Shown: positions 5,780 through 15,779, counted from the first letter of the stretch. The stretch is DNA of 35,594 nucleotides from Acidocella facilis ATCC 35904 (GCF_000687875.1 NZ_JHYG01000018.1:1-35594), one strand, 5' to 3'. Translations and numbers: made by a program. The notes: a model not told the origin generated them from the letters alone.

Positions 5780-7015
5780 ATGCAAGGCGCCCCCTCCCCG
5801 CATCCCGGCCTCTCCTTCGGCGCCTTCGTCGCCACCATCGCCATCATCCAGACCATCGTCGCCCTGGCCATCGACATGATGGTCCCAGCGCTTGGCGCCA
5901 TCGCCGCGAGCTTTCACCTGGGCGAGGGCAATCAGCGGCAATGGGTCATCGCCATTTTCGTCATCGCCTTCGGCGCCAGCCAGCTCGGCTACGGGCTGGT
6001 GGCGGACCGTTTCGGGCGGCGAAAGCTGCTGCTGGGCTGCCTCGGGCTCTACACGCTCTGCGCCTTCGCCGCCGCTCTGGCTGGCAGCTTCAATGCCCTG
6101 CTTGCCGCCCGCGCCGCCATGGGGCTGGCCGCCGCCGGCTCGCAGGTGATGGTCACCGCCTTGATCCGCGACTGCTATGCCGGCCGGCAGATGGCGAAGG
6201 TGAATTCGCTCTCCTTCATGGTGTTTCTCGGCGCGCCGATCATCGCCCCTTCGCTTGGCCAGGCCTTGCTGCTGGTGGCCCCCTGGCGGGCGATTTTCGT
6301 GGCGCTCGGCCTCTATGCCGGGCTCACCGCCCTCTGGGTCGCCTGGCGGCTGCCGGAGACGCAGGCCCTGGCGGATCGCCGCCCCGTCGCCTGGCGGCCC
6401 TTTCGTAGCGCTGCGATTGCGACGCTACGTAACCGCACCGCGCTCGGCTATACGCTGGCGGCGATGCTGCTGCTCGGCGCCTGGCTCGGCTTCCTCTATT
6501 CCGCCCAGCAGGTCTTCGCCGAGATTTTTCACCGCCCGGCTCTGTTTCCCCCCATCTTTGCCATCTGCTCGGTCAGCATGGCGCTGGCGGCGCTGCTGAA
6601 TGCCCGGCTGGTCGAGCGTTTCGGCATGCGCCGCCTCTCCCATGGGGCGATGCTGGGCTTCATCCTCACCGCCGCCGCCCAGGCCGGCGCCGCCTTCGCC
6701 GGCACCGACACGCTCTGGCATTTCGCCATCATCCAGACCGCGATGATGTTCTCCTTCGGCCTGTTGGCCGGGAATTTCTCCGCCATTTCGATGGAGCCGC
6801 TCGGCCATATCGCCGGCACCGCCGCCGCGGTGCAGGGCTTCATCAACATGCTGGGCTCGGCGCTGATCGGCATCGTCATCGGGCTGCAATTCGACGGCAC
6901 GTTGCGGCCGCTGGCGCTGGGCTTCTGCCTCTGCAGCCTGGCCGGATTCGCGGTGGTGGCCATCGCCGAACGCGGGCGGCTATTTACCCCGCACAGCGTT
7001 CAGCAAGAATTCTAG
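5780..7015 (+). CDS. MFS transporter, Bcr/CflA drug-efflux type
   Basis: The protein has 411 residues and a hydrophobicity pattern consistent with 12 transmembrane helices. It starts six bases after the VTT gene. DMMVPALGAIAASFH in helix 1 and GLVADRFGRRKLLLG in the loop between helices 2 and 3 (MFS motif A) are typical of the Bcr/CflA subfamily of proton-driven exporters. So is MGLAAAGSQVMVTALIRDCY in helix 4, with RD before the helix end. The substrate cannot be read from sequence. It is third in an apparent operon and ends one base before the convergent GT4 gene. Confidence 0.88.
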   Translation: MQGAPSPHPGLSFGAFVATIAIIQTIVALAIDMMVPALGAIAASFHLGEGNQRQWVIAIFVIAFGASQLGYGLVADRFGRRKLLLGCLGLYTLCAFAAALAGSFNALLAARAAMGLAAAGSQVMVTALIRDCYAGRQMAKVNSLSFMVFLGAPIIAPSLGQALLLVAPWRAIFVALGLYAGLTALWVAWRLPETQALADRRPVAWRPFRSAAIATLRNRTALGYTLAAMLLLGAWLGFLYSAQQVFAEIFHRPALFPPIFAICSVSMALAALLNARLVERFGMRRLSHGAMLGFILTAAAQAGAAFAGTDTLWHFAIIQTAMMFSFGLLAGNFSAISMEPLGHIAGTAAAVQGFINMLGSALIGIVIGLQFDGTLRPLALGFCLCSLAGFAVVAIAERGRLFTPHSVQQEF

Positions 7016-7016
7016 A

Positions 7017-8297
7017 TCACTGCGCCGCCAACGAAAGCGCGCCAAGCAGATCCTTATAGATGTCCAGATACTGCGCCGCCATCTCCGCCCGCCCCGGCGG
7101 CGGGGTGATGGCGCGGTGCATCTTGTCCCATAATTTCGGCTCGGTCGCCGCCCTGCGCATGGTCTCGGCCAGGGCGCGGGCATCGCCCAGCTGGAACAGC
7201 AGCCCGGTCTCGCCATCGGCGATGCGCTCCGCCGGGCCGCCTTTGTTGGAGGCGATCACCGGCCGGCCGCAGGCCCAGGCTTCCGAGATCACCAGACAGA
7301 AAATCTCCCACCAGGTCGAGGGCACCACCACCCAATCCACCCGCGCCATGCGCGCGGCAAGCTGGCTGTGATGATAGCCGCCATTGAAACGCACGTGCTG
7401 TGCCTCCAGGGGCTTGGCGGCCTCCTTGGCGAAGAACGCCTCCATCTCCTGGCGGCGCTGCGGGCTGGCGAAATGCATGTTCTCGCCGTTGATCTCCAGC
7501 GAAAAATCACTGAACCCCTCGGCGCGCAGAATGGTCACCGCCTCCAGCAGCACATGGATGCCCTTGGCATCGATCAGCTGGCCGAAAAACCCGAACCGGT
7601 TGCGCGGGGTGGCGGCGGTTTCACGCACTGGCGCCGGCAGTTCCAGCCCGTTCGGCACATGCCGGAATTTCGCCGCCTCCAGCCCCCAATCGGCGAATAT
7701 CTGGATCATGAAGCGGCTGGGCACGGTGAACAGATCCACCGCAGCCAGATGCGCCTTCATCCAATGTTCGCGCAGGAAGAACTCTTCCGGGCTGCGCTGG
7801 GGCAGGCATTGGTGGCAGCGCACCTGGCTGGCCTTGTCGCAGAGCGCGCCATCGGTCTTGCGCACCATATGGCCATCCAGCGCGCAGATGGTCAGGAACT
7901 CATGCGCGGTAAACACGATCTTCGCCGCCGGCAGCGCGCTGCGCGCCAGCGAGAGATAATCGATGCCGTAGGTCATGAAATGGTGGAAATGCACCACATC
8001 CGGCTGGAGACGCCGCAGGAAGTCGACAAAGGCTTCAGCCTGCAGCGGCAGCGGTAATTTCTGCCAGACATAGTCATAATCATGGCTGAGGAACAGGAAC
8101 TCATCCGGCCGTCCATCAAAGCCGGTGATCCGCGCCCCGCTCTTGAACATCGCCGGGCTGTTATGGTCGGCCGAGCAGAGCAGCGTCGGCGCGATGCCGG
8201 GCATGTCCCGCAGCGCCTGGAACAGCTCATAGGCCACCTGCTGGGAGCCGCCGCGCACCAGCTCGGGATGGTACATGGCGATGATCAGCACCTTCAT
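7017..8297 (-). CDS. GT4-family glycosyltransferase
   Basis: The 426-residue GT-B fold enzyme has an N-terminal domain with HPELVRGGSQQVAYELFQAL (acceptor side, glycine-rich loop) and DVVHFHHFMTYG. The C-terminal nucleotide-sugar domain has RFGFFGQLIDAKGIHVLLEA and the family signature VISEAWACGRPVIASNKGGP, which contains the E-x7-E type donor-binding region. The cysteine cluster CDKASQVRCHQCLP between the domains is frequent in cell-surface GT4 enzymes and may bind a metal. It is last in a minus-strand operon and overlaps the preceding GT2 gene by 4 bp. It likely acts on cell-surface polysaccharide or glycolipid; donor and acceptor are unknown. Confidence 0.88.
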   Translation of the reverse strand: MKVLIIAMYHPELVRGGSQQVAYELFQALRDMPGIAPTLLCSADHNSPAMFKSGARITGFDGRPDEFLFLSHDYDYVWQKLPLPLQAEAFVDFLRRLQPDVVHFHHFMTYGIDYLSLARSALPAAKIVFTAHEFLTICALDGHMVRKTDGALCDKASQVRCHQCLPQRSPEEFFLREHWMKAHLAAVDLFTVPSRFMIQIFADWGLEAAKFRHVPNGLELPAPVRETAATPRNRFGFFGQLIDAKGIHVLLEAVTILRAEGFSDFSLEINGENMHFASPQRRQEMEAFFAKEAAKPLEAQHVRFNGGYHHSQLAARMARVDWVVVPSTWWEIFCLVISEAWACGRPVIASNKGGPAERIADGETGLLFQLGDARALAETMRRAATEPKLWDKMHRAITPPPGRAEMAAQYLDIYKDLLGALSLAAQ

Positions 8298-9922
8298 GCC
8301 GGATCTCCCTGCAAAGCCTCATGCGAAGGGCTTGGCCCCATCAGCGCGCGCGCCGCCAGCGCCCCCCAGCGATGATTGAACAGCCAGCGATTCACCGCCG
8401 CCCCGCCCTCATGCTGGCCCTGCCGCGCCCCGCCTTTGCCCTCCAGATGATAGAACCGCAGATCGCTCTGGAAGGCCGGCTGCCCGGCTTCCAGGCTACG
8501 CAGGCACAAATCCGCATCCTCGTAATGGCCGAAGATGTAATCCTCGGAGAAGCCGTCCAGCGTCTCGAACCAGTCCCGCGCGATCGACATGAAGGCCCCG
8601 GTGATCGCCGGCACGAAGCGCGGGCGCAGCAGCGCCGCATCCTCGGCCGGCGCGCCCTTGCCGTAATGCTCCACCCGCAACAGGGTCAGATCCTCCCGCC
8701 GCGCCATGGCAAAGCCGGGGCAGCGATCCGCCTCGAAATACATGCCGGCATGCATCAGCGCGCCGTCATCGTAATAAAGTGCCGCGCCAAGCAGCCGGGT
8801 CTGCGCCGGCGGCGCGCTAGCGACGAGTTCAAGATGCCGCGCCATCTCGCCAGCGGCTTTCGGGAACACGTCCGGGTTCAGCAGCAGCAGCCGGTCGGTA
8901 CGGGCATGGCTGGCGGCGAGGTTGTTGGCGGCGGCGAAGCCGGCATTCTCCGGCAGCAAAATCAGCGTGATATCCAGCCCATGGGTGAGATGGGCGATGC
9001 GCGCATCCTTCTGCAGCCGCTCCGCCAGCTCCGGGCTGTTGCAGACATAGATATATTCATACGCCCCGGCCCGCGCCTGCCGGGCCAGCAGCGCCTGCTG
9101 CAGGATCAGATAATCCGGCTTGCCGAACAGGCAGACGATGACGGAGCCGGAAAGCGCCCGTCCGGGCTGGTGAAACCGCTCGATATAAGGCGCGCTCACC
9201 GCGCGGCGGGTCAGCATCCGGCTGAAATCCACCAGCTGCTCGCCGATCCCCGCCTCGATCGCGGCGACGGCGTTGAAATAGCTCGGCCCCGGATAATGCC
9301 CGCCGGCCAGTTGCTGCAGCACGACGCCGCGCAGCGCCAGATCCTCCATCGGCTCGATGCTGACGATCACCGCCAGCTCGGCGCCGGATTTCAGCCGCAT
9401 CACCAGATTACATTTGCCCGGCATCAGCCGCTGCCCGGCGTAAAGAAAGCCCCAGAAGCCGATGGCGTGCGGCTGCTGCAGCCCCAACGCCTTTTCCGCA
9501 TCCGGCCGGCGGGTGCGGGCCAGCCCGGCGGCGGAAAACGCCATCGACCAGCCGGCGACGTAAAGCTCGATCGCATCCAGCCGGTCCAGCGCGTCATTGA
9601 CCCAGCCAATGACATAGAGCCCGCCGGAGGCGGAGAGCTGCACCGCGTCGATCGCCCCGGCGGGCACGCGCGGCGCGGCATCCGCCTGGCCGGGACGGGC
9701 GGTGATGATGACGCGATCCCGCGGCAGCCCGCCAGGGGTGAAGGCAAGCCGGCCCTCGGCGCGGCCATAATGCTCATAATGCTCGCGCCCGGAGCGGAAC
9801 TTGCCTTCCGCCACCGCCACCAGCACGTCCGGGTTCAGGCGCAGATAGGTCTGCTCATCGAAATCCGGCGGCACCGGCGCCAAGGCCTGGCCCTTCGCCG
9901 GCTTTTTGCCCCCCTCACTCAT
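8294..9922 (-). CDS. Two-part GT2 glycosyltransferase with N-terminal tandem-type module
   Basis: The 542-residue protein begins with a short module, YLRLNPDVLVAVAEG then REHYEHYGRAEGR (about residues 25-60). This module is common at the ends of Acetobacteraceae and rhizobial surface glycosyltransferases. A beta-rich middle region (to about 240) precedes a GT2 domain: GSVIVCLFGKPDYL, LPENAGFAAANNLA, LLLNPDVFP (DxD-like), VPAITGAFMSIARDWFETLDG and YEDADLCLRS. The C-terminal pattern is that of rhamnosyl-type GT2 enzymes. It overlaps the GT4 gene by 4 bp, so the two probably build the same glycan. Function beyond glycosyl transfer is not resolvable. Confidence 0.85.
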   Translation of the reverse strand: MSEGGKKPAKGQALAPVPPDFDEQTYLRLNPDVLVAVAEGKFRSGREHYEHYGRAEGRLAFTPGGLPRDRVIITARPGQADAAPRVPAGAIDAVQLSASGGLYVIGWVNDALDRLDAIELYVAGWSMAFSAAGLARTRRPDAEKALGLQQPHAIGFWGFLYAGQRLMPGKCNLVMRLKSGAELAVIVSIEPMEDLALRGVVLQQLAGGHYPGPSYFNAVAAIEAGIGEQLVDFSRMLTRRAVSAPYIERFHQPGRALSGSVIVCLFGKPDYLILQQALLARQARAGAYEYIYVCNSPELAERLQKDARIAHLTHGLDITLILLPENAGFAAANNLAASHARTDRLLLLNPDVFPKAAGEMARHLELVASAPPAQTRLLGAALYYDDGALMHAGMYFEADRCPGFAMARREDLTLLRVEHYGKGAPAEDAALLRPRFVPAITGAFMSIARDWFETLDGFSEDYIFGHYEDADLCLRSLEAGQPAFQSDLRFYHLEGKGGARQGQHEGGAAVNRWLFNHRWGALAARALMGPSPSHEALQGDPA

Positions 9923-9951
9923 GCCACTCTCCGCCCCAGCCCATCACAGCC

Positions 9952-10413
9952 TCATTTTTGCTTCGGCGGCTTCACCTCGTTGAGGAACGCCCCCACCTGC
10001 CCCGCCTGCTGAAAGGTCAGCGCGCAGGGCATGATGCTCCCGCGCTGCACCGGATAGCGCAGCCCGCTGAGGGCGAAATAATCCCTGCCCGGCGCCAGCG
10101 TGACGCTCTGCCGGGCGGGGATGCGCAGCTCGGTCAGCGGCTTGCCGTCCTTGTCCAGCAGCGCGGTCTTGTCGGCATTGCTGCAATCCCAGCCGGTCAG
10201 CACATCGTCGGTCGAGCCGTCATTATGGATCTGCAGAAAGCCTTGCGTGCTGGTCTGCTTATCCTTGGTCATATAGACCGAGCCGTGATCCACCCGGATA
10301 TTGATCGCCGGGGTGGTGGTGGCGGCCAGGGCGCCCTGCCCCGCAAGCAGGGGGGCAGCGAGCAAGGGAACGGCCAGAACCGGCAGCGCCAGCAGAATTT
10401 TACGCGACATCAT
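9952..10413 (-). CDS. PCu(A)C-like periplasmic protein lacking the copper ligands
   Basis: The 153-residue protein has an Sec signal peptide (MMSRKILL plus a long Ala/Leu/Pro core, cleavage probably after ALA near residue 30). The mature domain follows the PCu(A)C copper-chaperone plan: GFLQIHNDGSTDDVL, then a hydrophobic core, IPARQSVTLAPG, DYFALSGL and MPCALTFQQAG. PCu(A)C proteins bind Cu(I) with an HxM plus H/M set. Those positions here read as a polar/hydrophobic DKTALLDKDG stretch with no HxM. Two cysteines (WDCS, MPCA) could form a disulfide. The fold assignment is by pattern; copper binding is doubtful. It overlaps the GST gene by 4 bp. Confidence 0.65.
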   Translation of the reverse strand: MMSRKILLALPVLAVPLLAAPLLAGQGALAATTTPAINIRVDHGSVYMTKDKQTSTQGFLQIHNDGSTDDVLTGWDCSNADKTALLDKDGKPLTELRIPARQSVTLAPGRDYFALSGLRYPVQRGSIMPCALTFQQAGQVGAFLNEVKPPKQK

Positions 10414-11069
10414 GCGAGGCTCTCATATTTCTCGAGTTTCCAGGAGTCCGGTTCTTTTGCCGCGATCTCGTACCATTCCGCAACCAAGGGATGCGCGCGC
10501 ACTGCGGCGCAATAGGCCTTGGAAGTGTGCGAGAGCGCCGGCTGGAAGGTGAGGAAGCGCGCCACCACGGGGGCGTACATGGCGTCGGCGGCGGTGAAGT
10601 CCGCCCCGAACAGGAACGGCCCACCGGCGCCGAATTTCGCCCGGGTTTCAGCCCAGATCGCCTCGATGCGGGCGATATCGGCCCGGCTCTCTTCATTGCG
10701 GCCGAGCCCGGCATAATCCGGGCGGCCCAGCACCATCGGCATGGCAATGCGCAAGGCGCGGAAGCCCGCATGCATCTCAGCGGCGATGGCCCGGGCCTGC
10801 GCCCTGGCCAGGCGCTCCGCCGGCCACAGGCTGGGGGTGATCTCGGCGCAATATTCGGCGATGGCGAGGCTCTCCCACACCGTGGCGCCCTCATGCTCCA
10901 GGCAGGGCACCATGCCGCTGGGCGAGATTTTCTTCACTTCCGGGGAGTTGCCGCCGGCCAGCGGCACGAAAATCTCCTGCGCCCGCAGCCCGGCCAGCCG
11001 CACCAGCAGAAAGCCGCGCAGCGACCAGGAGGAATAGCGCGCCGTGCCCAGATAAAGCTTCGCCGTCAT
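10410..11069 (-). CDS. Glutathione S-transferase family protein
   Basis: The 219-residue protein has a two-domain GST layout. The thioredoxin-like N-terminal domain begins KLYLGTARYSSWSLRGFLL, where the serines near residue 13-14 can act on the glutathione thiol. Next comes the cis-proline region PSGMVPCLEH and the glutathione-binding ESLAIAEYCAE (ES motif). The helical C-terminal domain contains FLFGADFTAADAMYAPVVAR, the N-capping/hydrophobic staple motif. This is the zeta/beta-like soil-bacterial type. It heads the operon GST - PCuAC-like - GT2 - GT4 and is divergent from folP. Substrate unknown. Confidence 0.85.
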   Translation of the reverse strand: MTAKLYLGTARYSSWSLRGFLLVRLAGLRAQEIFVPLAGGNSPEVKKISPSGMVPCLEHEGATVWESLAIAEYCAEITPSLWPAERLARAQARAIAAEMHAGFRALRIAMPMVLGRPDYAGLGRNEESRADIARIEAIWAETRAKFGAGGPFLFGADFTAADAMYAPVVARFLTFQPALSHTSKAYCAAVRAHPLVAEWYEIAAKEPDSWKLEKYESLA

Positions 11070-11164
11070 TCAGCACCTCGTTTGAACCTACCTCCAGCAA
11101 AGGCCATATCCCCCGGCGCGTGGCAAGGCTGGCCCCGGCGCGGCCCGGCATGATACGGGCCGGC

Positions 11165-12004
11165 ATGGCAGACGCACCGAAAATCTGGGCCGGGCTGGCG
11201 CTGACGCGGCCGCTGGTGATGGGAATCCTCAATGTCACACCGGATTCCTTCTCCGATGGCGGCGCCCATGCCAGCCTCGATGCCGCCATCGCCGCCGGGG
11301 CAAGGATGCTGGCGCAGGGGGCTGATATTCTCGATATTGGCGGCGAGAGCACCCGGCCCGGCGCGGCCTTGGTGACGCCGGAGGAGGAAATCAGCCGAAT
11401 CCTGCCGGTGGTGCGCGCGCTGGCGGCGCAAGGCGCGGTGATTTCGCTGGATACACGCAACGCCGCGACCATGGCGGCCGGGCTGGAGGCCGGGGCGCGG
11501 ATCGTCAATGACGTCTCCGCCCTGCGCCACGATCCCGATGCGGCAAGGCTGGTGGCGCAAACCGGCTGCCCGGTGGTGCTGATGCATATGCGCGGCACCC
11601 CGGCGACGATGAACAGCCTGGCGGTCTATGACGATGTGGTGGGCGCGGTGGAAGCCGAGCTGCTGGCGGCGCGCGACGCCGCTCTGACGGCGGGGATCAA
11701 GCCGGAGGCGATCTGCCTGGACCCTGGTTTGGGCTTCGCCAAGATCGGGGCGCAGAACATCGTGGTGCTGAAGGCCACCGCGCGGCTGGCCGCCCTTGGC
11801 CATCCGCTGCTCATCGCCCTCTCGCGCAAGCGGTTTCTGGGGGAAATCTCAGGGGAAACCGAGGCGGGGTTGCGCGACCCGGAGAGCCTCGCCGCCGCGG
11901 CCTATGCCGTGAGCCAAGGGGCGCATATATTGCGCGTGCATGACGTGGCCGGGACCGTGAAAGCCTTACGGGTCTGGCGGAGTTTAGAGAGAGACGATGG
12001 ATAA
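11165..12004 (+). CDS. folP: Dihydropteroate synthase
   Basis: The enzyme condenses 4-aminobenzoate with hydroxymethyl-dihydropterin pyrophosphate in folate synthesis and is the sulfonamide target. The start at 11165 (MADAPKIW) is chosen because upstream in-frame codons give a non-conserved lead; it yields 279 residues. Signatures are [16 protein letters not shown] (loop 1), [11 protein letters not shown] (loop 2), [34 protein letters not shown] and [11 protein letters not shown]. All are at the expected spacing. It overlaps glmM by 8 bp, a conserved folP-glmM pairing in proteobacteria. Confidence 0.96.
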   Translation: MADAPKIWAGLALTRPLVMGILNVTPDSFSDGGAHASLDAAIAAGARMLAQGADILDIGGESTRPGAALVTPEEEISRILPVVRALAAQGAVISLDTRNAATMAAGLEAGARIVNDVSALRHDPDAARLVAQTGCPVVLMHMRGTPATMNSLAVYDDVVGAVEAELLAARDAALTAGIKPEAICLDPGLGFAKIGAQNIVVLKATARLAALGHPLLIALSRKRFLGEISGETEAGLRDPESLAAAAYAVSQGAHILRVHDVAGTVKALRVWRSLERDDG

Positions 12005-13367
12005 ACAGCCCCAACGCCGCCTGTTCGGAACCGACGGGATTCGCGGCACCGCCAATAAAGCGCCAATGACGGCGGAAATGGCGCTCCGGCTCGGCCAGGC
12101 GGCCGGGCTGCTCTTCACCAGGGGCAAGCACCGGCACCGTGTCATCATCGGCAAGGATACCCGCCTCTCCGGCTATATGCTGGAGCCGGCGCTGACCGCC
12201 GGCTTCATCTCGGCCGGCATGAACGTGACCCTGGCCGGGCCACTGCCGACACCTGCGATCGCCATGCTCACCCGCTCGCTGCGGCTGGATCTCGGCGTGG
12301 TCATCTCCGCCTCGCATAACCCGTTCGAGGATAACGGCATCAAATTGTTCGGCCCGGACGGGGCCAAGCTCTCGGACGAGACGGAAGCCGAGATCGAGGC
12401 GCTGATGGCCGAAGACCTTTCGGAGCGCATGGCGCCGCCCGAGAAGCTGGGCCGCGCGGCGCGGCTGGTGGATGCGGCCGGGCGCTATATCGAGGCGGCG
12501 AAATTCTCGCTCCCGCGCGGCCTGCGGCTGGACGGCCTGCGCATCGTGCTCGATTGCGCGCATGGCGCCGCCTACAAGGTCGCGCCGGCGGCGTTGTTTG
12601 AACTCGGTGCCGAGGTGATCCCGCTCGGCGTCTCGCCCGACGGCTTCAACATCAACCGCGAGGCTGGCAGCACCGCGCCGAGGGCGCTGTGCGAGGCGGT
12701 GCTGGAACATCATGCCGATATCGGCATCGCGCTGGATGGCGATGCGGACCGCGTCATCCTGGCCGATGAGCGCGGCGAGATCATCGATGGCGACCAGATT
12801 TTGGGCCTGATCGCGCGTGACATGGCGCAGGCGGGCAATCTGCGCGGCGGCGGCATCGTTGCCACGGTGATGTCCAATCTCGGGCTGGAGCGGTTTCTGG
12901 CGGATCTGGACGTCAGCCTCACCCGCACCAAGGTCGGCGACCGGTATGTGGCCGAAGCGATGCGCACGGAGCAGAAAAATCTGGGCGGCGAGCAATCCGG
13001 CCATGTCATCCTCTCGGATTTCGCCACCACCGGCGATGGGCTGGTGGCGGCGTTGCAGGTGCTCTCGGTGCTGGTGCGCTCGGGCCAGCGCGCCTCCGAG
13101 GCCTGCCGGGTGTTCGCGCCGCTGCCGCAGCTTTTGCGCAATGTCCGCTATCGCGGCGCCTCGCCGCTGGCGCTGCCGCATATCAAGGCCGCCATCGAGG
13201 CCGCCGCCAAGCGGCTGGCAGGCACAGGCCGGGTGCTGATCCGCCCGTCGGGCACCGAGCCCTTGATCCGGGTGATGGCGGAAGGCGAAGACCAGGGGCT
13301 GATCGAGGAGATCGTCGAGGGGCTGTGCGGCGAGATCGCCGCCGCCACCGCGCAGGCGGCGGAATGA
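11997..13367 (+). CDS. glmM: Phosphoglucosamine mutase
   Basis: The 456-residue enzyme interconverts glucosamine-6-phosphate and glucosamine-1-phosphate for UDP-GlcNAc and cell-wall synthesis. Domain 1 opens [13 protein letters not shown]. The catalytic phosphoserine is in [16 protein letters not shown] (about Ser106). The magnesium loop is [10 protein letters not shown], the sugar-binding loop GGEQSGHVI, and the C-terminal phosphate-binding loop [14 protein letters not shown]. All are intact. A purine-rich AGAGAGAG ribosome-binding site lies within the end of folP. It overlaps thiD by 4 bp. Confidence 0.97.
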   Translation: MDKQPQRRLFGTDGIRGTANKAPMTAEMALRLGQAAGLLFTRGKHRHRVIIGKDTRLSGYMLEPALTAGFISAGMNVTLAGPLPTPAIAMLTRSLRLDLGVVISASHNPFEDNGIKLFGPDGAKLSDETEAEIEALMAEDLSERMAPPEKLGRAARLVDAAGRYIEAAKFSLPRGLRLDGLRIVLDCAHGAAYKVAPAALFELGAEVIPLGVSPDGFNINREAGSTAPRALCEAVLEHHADIGIALDGDADRVILADERGEIIDGDQILGLIARDMAQAGNLRGGGIVATVMSNLGLERFLADLDVSLTRTKVGDRYVAEAMRTEQKNLGGEQSGHVILSDFATTGDGLVAALQVLSVLVRSGQRASEACRVFAPLPQLLRNVRYRGASPLALPHIKAAIEAAAKRLAGTGRVLIRPSGTEPLIRVMAEGEDQGLIEEIVEGLCGEIAAATAQAAE

Positions 13368-14158
13368 TCGCGCGTGTCCTTACAGTTGCCGGCTCGGATT
13401 CCGGCGGCGGCGCCGGGATCGAGGCGGATCTGAAAACCATCACCGCGCTCGGCGGCTATGGCTGCACCGCCATCACCGGCCTCACCGCGCAGAACACGCT
13501 GGGGGTGAAGGATGTGCATCCGGTGCCGCCGGACTTCGTGGCGCTGGCGATGCGCTGCGTGATCGAGGATATCGGTGTCGATGCGATCAAGCTCGGCATG
13601 TTGACCAATGCGGCCATCATCCGCGCCGTCGCCGCGACGCTGCCCGACAGCGTACCGATGGTGCTGGACCCGGTGATGGTCGCCACCTCAGGCGCCGTGC
13701 TGCTACCCGATGAGGCGATTGCGGCGCTGATCGAAACGCTGATCCCACGTGCGGCGCTGATCACCCCGAATCTGCCGGAAGCGGCGAAGATCACCGGGCT
13801 GCCGGTGGGCACGCAAGCCGAGCGCCTGGCTGCCGGAGAGCGTTTGCTGGAGATGGGGGCAAAGGCAGCGCTGATCAAAGGCGGGCATGGCACGGGGGCG
13901 GCGCTGACCGATCTGCTGGTGACCAGGGACAGCGTCATCGAGATCACCCTGCCGCGGATCGAGAGCCGCAGCACCCATGGCACCGGCTGCACCATGTCCT
14001 CGGCCATCGCCACATCTCTGGCGCAGGGGCTGGCGCTGGAGGCGTCCGTGCGCCGGGCGCGGGACTATCTGCAGGCGGCCATCGCCACCGCGCCGGGGCT
14101 GGGGGCCGGGCATGGGCCGGTCAATCATCTCGTTTCGATCGAGGCCGTTCGGCTTTAA
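13364..14158 (+). CDS. thiD: Bifunctional HMP kinase / HMP-phosphate kinase
   Basis: The 264-residue ribokinase-fold enzyme phosphorylates hydroxymethylpyrimidine and its monophosphate to HMP-PP for thiamine synthesis. The start ATG at 13364 overlaps the glmM stop as ATGA. Motifs include [20 protein letters not shown] (pyrimidine pocket), [34 protein letters not shown] and the ATP/anion-hole motif [14 protein letters not shown]. It sits in a folate/cell-wall operon rather than with thiC, which lies 15 kb away under a TPP riboswitch. Confidence 0.95.
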   Translation: MIARVLTVAGSDSGGGAGIEADLKTITALGGYGCTAITGLTAQNTLGVKDVHPVPPDFVALAMRCVIEDIGVDAIKLGMLTNAAIIRAVAATLPDSVPMVLDPVMVATSGAVLLPDEAIAALIETLIPRAALITPNLPEAAKITGLPVGTQAERLAAGERLLEMGAKAALIKGGHGTGAALTDLLVTRDSVIEITLPRIESRSTHGTGCTMSSAIATSLAQGLALEASVRRARDYLQAAIATAPGLGAGHGPVNHLVSIEAVRL

Positions 14159-14218
14159 TCCGATCTTAAAAGCGGCCTGCTGTATTGCCCGTACCTTCAA
14201 CAAGCACGAGCAAGCCGC

Positions 14219-15754
14219 ATGTCCATGATCAAGGCGTTGAACGACCGGCTGAGTTTCATCAAACTATCCGAGCCTCTGCGCGCCCGGCTGCGGGGGGCGA
14301 AACCCATCGTCATGGCCGCCCTGCCGGAGGCGCTGGACGCCTCCTACACGCAAATCCGCAAAACCCCCGAGGCCGCGAAATTCTTCGCCTCCGAGGAGAT
14401 GATGCGCCACGCCAAGAAGAAGCAGCGCGCCCATTGGGACGGCATCACCGATGGCCGGCTGGACGAAGCCTATGGCCGCGCCATCACCTTCATCGGCGAG
14501 GTGCATGCCAGGATCGGACTGGAGCCGCGCTGGTATATCGGCGGCTATAACATCGTGCTGGAGCATCTGCTCACCGCGCTGCTGGAAGCGCGCTGGCCCA
14601 AGGCGCGCTTCGGCGCGGCGCAAAACCAGATGCGCCAGCAGGCGATCGAGGAAGCCGTCGCCGTCACCAAGACGACGCTGCTCGATATGGAAATGGCGAT
14701 CACCGTATATCTGGAGGTTTCCGACCGCGCCCGCCTGGCCGCCGAAACCAAGGCGCGGGAAAATGCCGCCGCGGTGGTGCGGACGATGAGCCAGGCGATG
14801 GAGGCGATGGCGGCGGGCGATCTCACCCACCGCATCGGCAACACCATGCCAGGGGAGTATGACCGGCTACGCGATGATTTCAACGCCGCGCTGGACAAGC
14901 TCGCCTCCACCCTCTCCAGCATCCAGAACTCCTCGCGCACCATCAACGGCAATATCGAGGAGCTGTCCCAGGCGGCGGACAACATGGCCCAGCGCACCGA
15001 GCAGCAATCCGCCAGCCTGCTCGAATCCACCACCGCGCTGAACGTGCTGACCGAAGGCCTGCGCAAGATGGCCGGCGGCGCCGCCGAAGCCAACAAGATG
15101 GTCAGCCACGTGAATGCCGGGGCGGCGAATTCGCGCAATGTCGTCGCCGAGGCGGCCAAGGCGATGGGGCAGATCGAAAACTCCTCGCGCGAGATCGGCC
15201 AGATCATCGGGCTGATCGACGATATCGCCTTCCAGACCAATTTGCTGGCGCTGAATGCCGGGGTGGAGGCGGCGCGCGCCGGCGATGCAGGGCGGGGTTT
15301 CGCCGTCGTCGCCTCCGAGGTCCGCGCCCTGGCGCAGCGCTCGGCCGAAGCCGCGAAAGCGATCAAGGAGCTGATCTCCACCAGCTCCTCGCAGGTCAAT
15401 CAAGGTGTCGATCTCGTGCGCAAGACCAGCGATACGCTGGATGGCATCATGAGCGGGGTCGGGCAGATCGACGGGGTGATCTCCGACATCGCCAATACCG
15501 CCGCCAACCAGTCCGGTGGCCTGAGCGAGGTGAACGAAGCGCTGGGGCAAATGAGCAATGCCGTGCAGCAAAGCACCGCGATGGTGGAGGAAACCACCGC
15601 CGCCGTGCATTCGCTGCGGGTGGAGATCGACGGGCTGAACGCGTCGCTGGCGGCGTTCCGCCTGGGCAGCAACGCCTCCGCCCCGCCCAGCCTCAACCGC
15701 CTGCCAACCCCGGCCCGCCGGCGGGTGAACGCCCAGGCGGCAAGCCGGGTTTGA
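14219..15754 (+). CDS. Globin-coupled methyl-accepting chemotaxis protein (soluble, HemAT-like)
   Basis: The 511-residue protein has no transmembrane helix. Residues 1 to about 180 are a protoglobin sensor domain. [20 protein letters not shown] supplies the proximal haem histidine (about His96) in the usual IGxxHxRIGLxPxWYIG setting. A HAMP-like segment follows ([10 protein letters not shown], about 200-240). The MCP signalling hairpin has its tip at about residues 325-360 ([20 protein letters not shown]). The C-terminus lacks a CheR-binding pentapeptide. The family senses oxygen or other diatomic gases through haem and signals to CheA. No che genes are nearby, so it must act on a remote pathway. 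Confidence 0.93.
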   Translation: MSMIKALNDRLSFIKLSEPLRARLRGAKPIVMAALPEALDASYTQIRKTPEAAKFFASEEMMRHAKKKQRAHWDGITDGRLDEAYGRAITFIGEVHARIGLEPRWYIGGYNIVLEHLLTALLEARWPKARFGAAQNQMRQQAIEEAVAVTKTTLLDMEMAITVYLEVSDRARLAAETKARENAAAVVRTMSQAMEAMAAGDLTHRIGNTMPGEYDRLRDDFNAALDKLASTLSSIQNSSRTINGNIEELSQAADNMAQRTEQQSASLLESTTALNVLTEGLRKMAGGAAEANKMVSHVNAGAANSRNVVAEAAKAMGQIENSSREIGQIIGLIDDIAFQTNLLALNAGVEAARAGDAGRGFAVVASEVRALAQRSAEAAKAIKELISTSSSQVNQGVDLVRKTSDTLDGIMSGVGQIDGVISDIANTAANQSGGLSEVNEALGQMSNAVQQSTAMVEETTAAVHSLRVEIDGLNASLAAFRLGSNASAPPSLNRLPTPARRRVNAQAASRV

Positions 15755-15779
15755 AATCCGTCGAAGTCGGGCTAAAGAG

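Noticed and set aside
8321-10012. 563-codon frame antisense to the GT2 gene
   Set aside because: No recognisable domain, and it lies opposite a gene with clear GT2 motifs and a 4-bp operon overlap.
11811-13181. 456-codon frame antisense to glmM
   Set aside because: Shadow of a conserved essential enzyme; no motif in the product.
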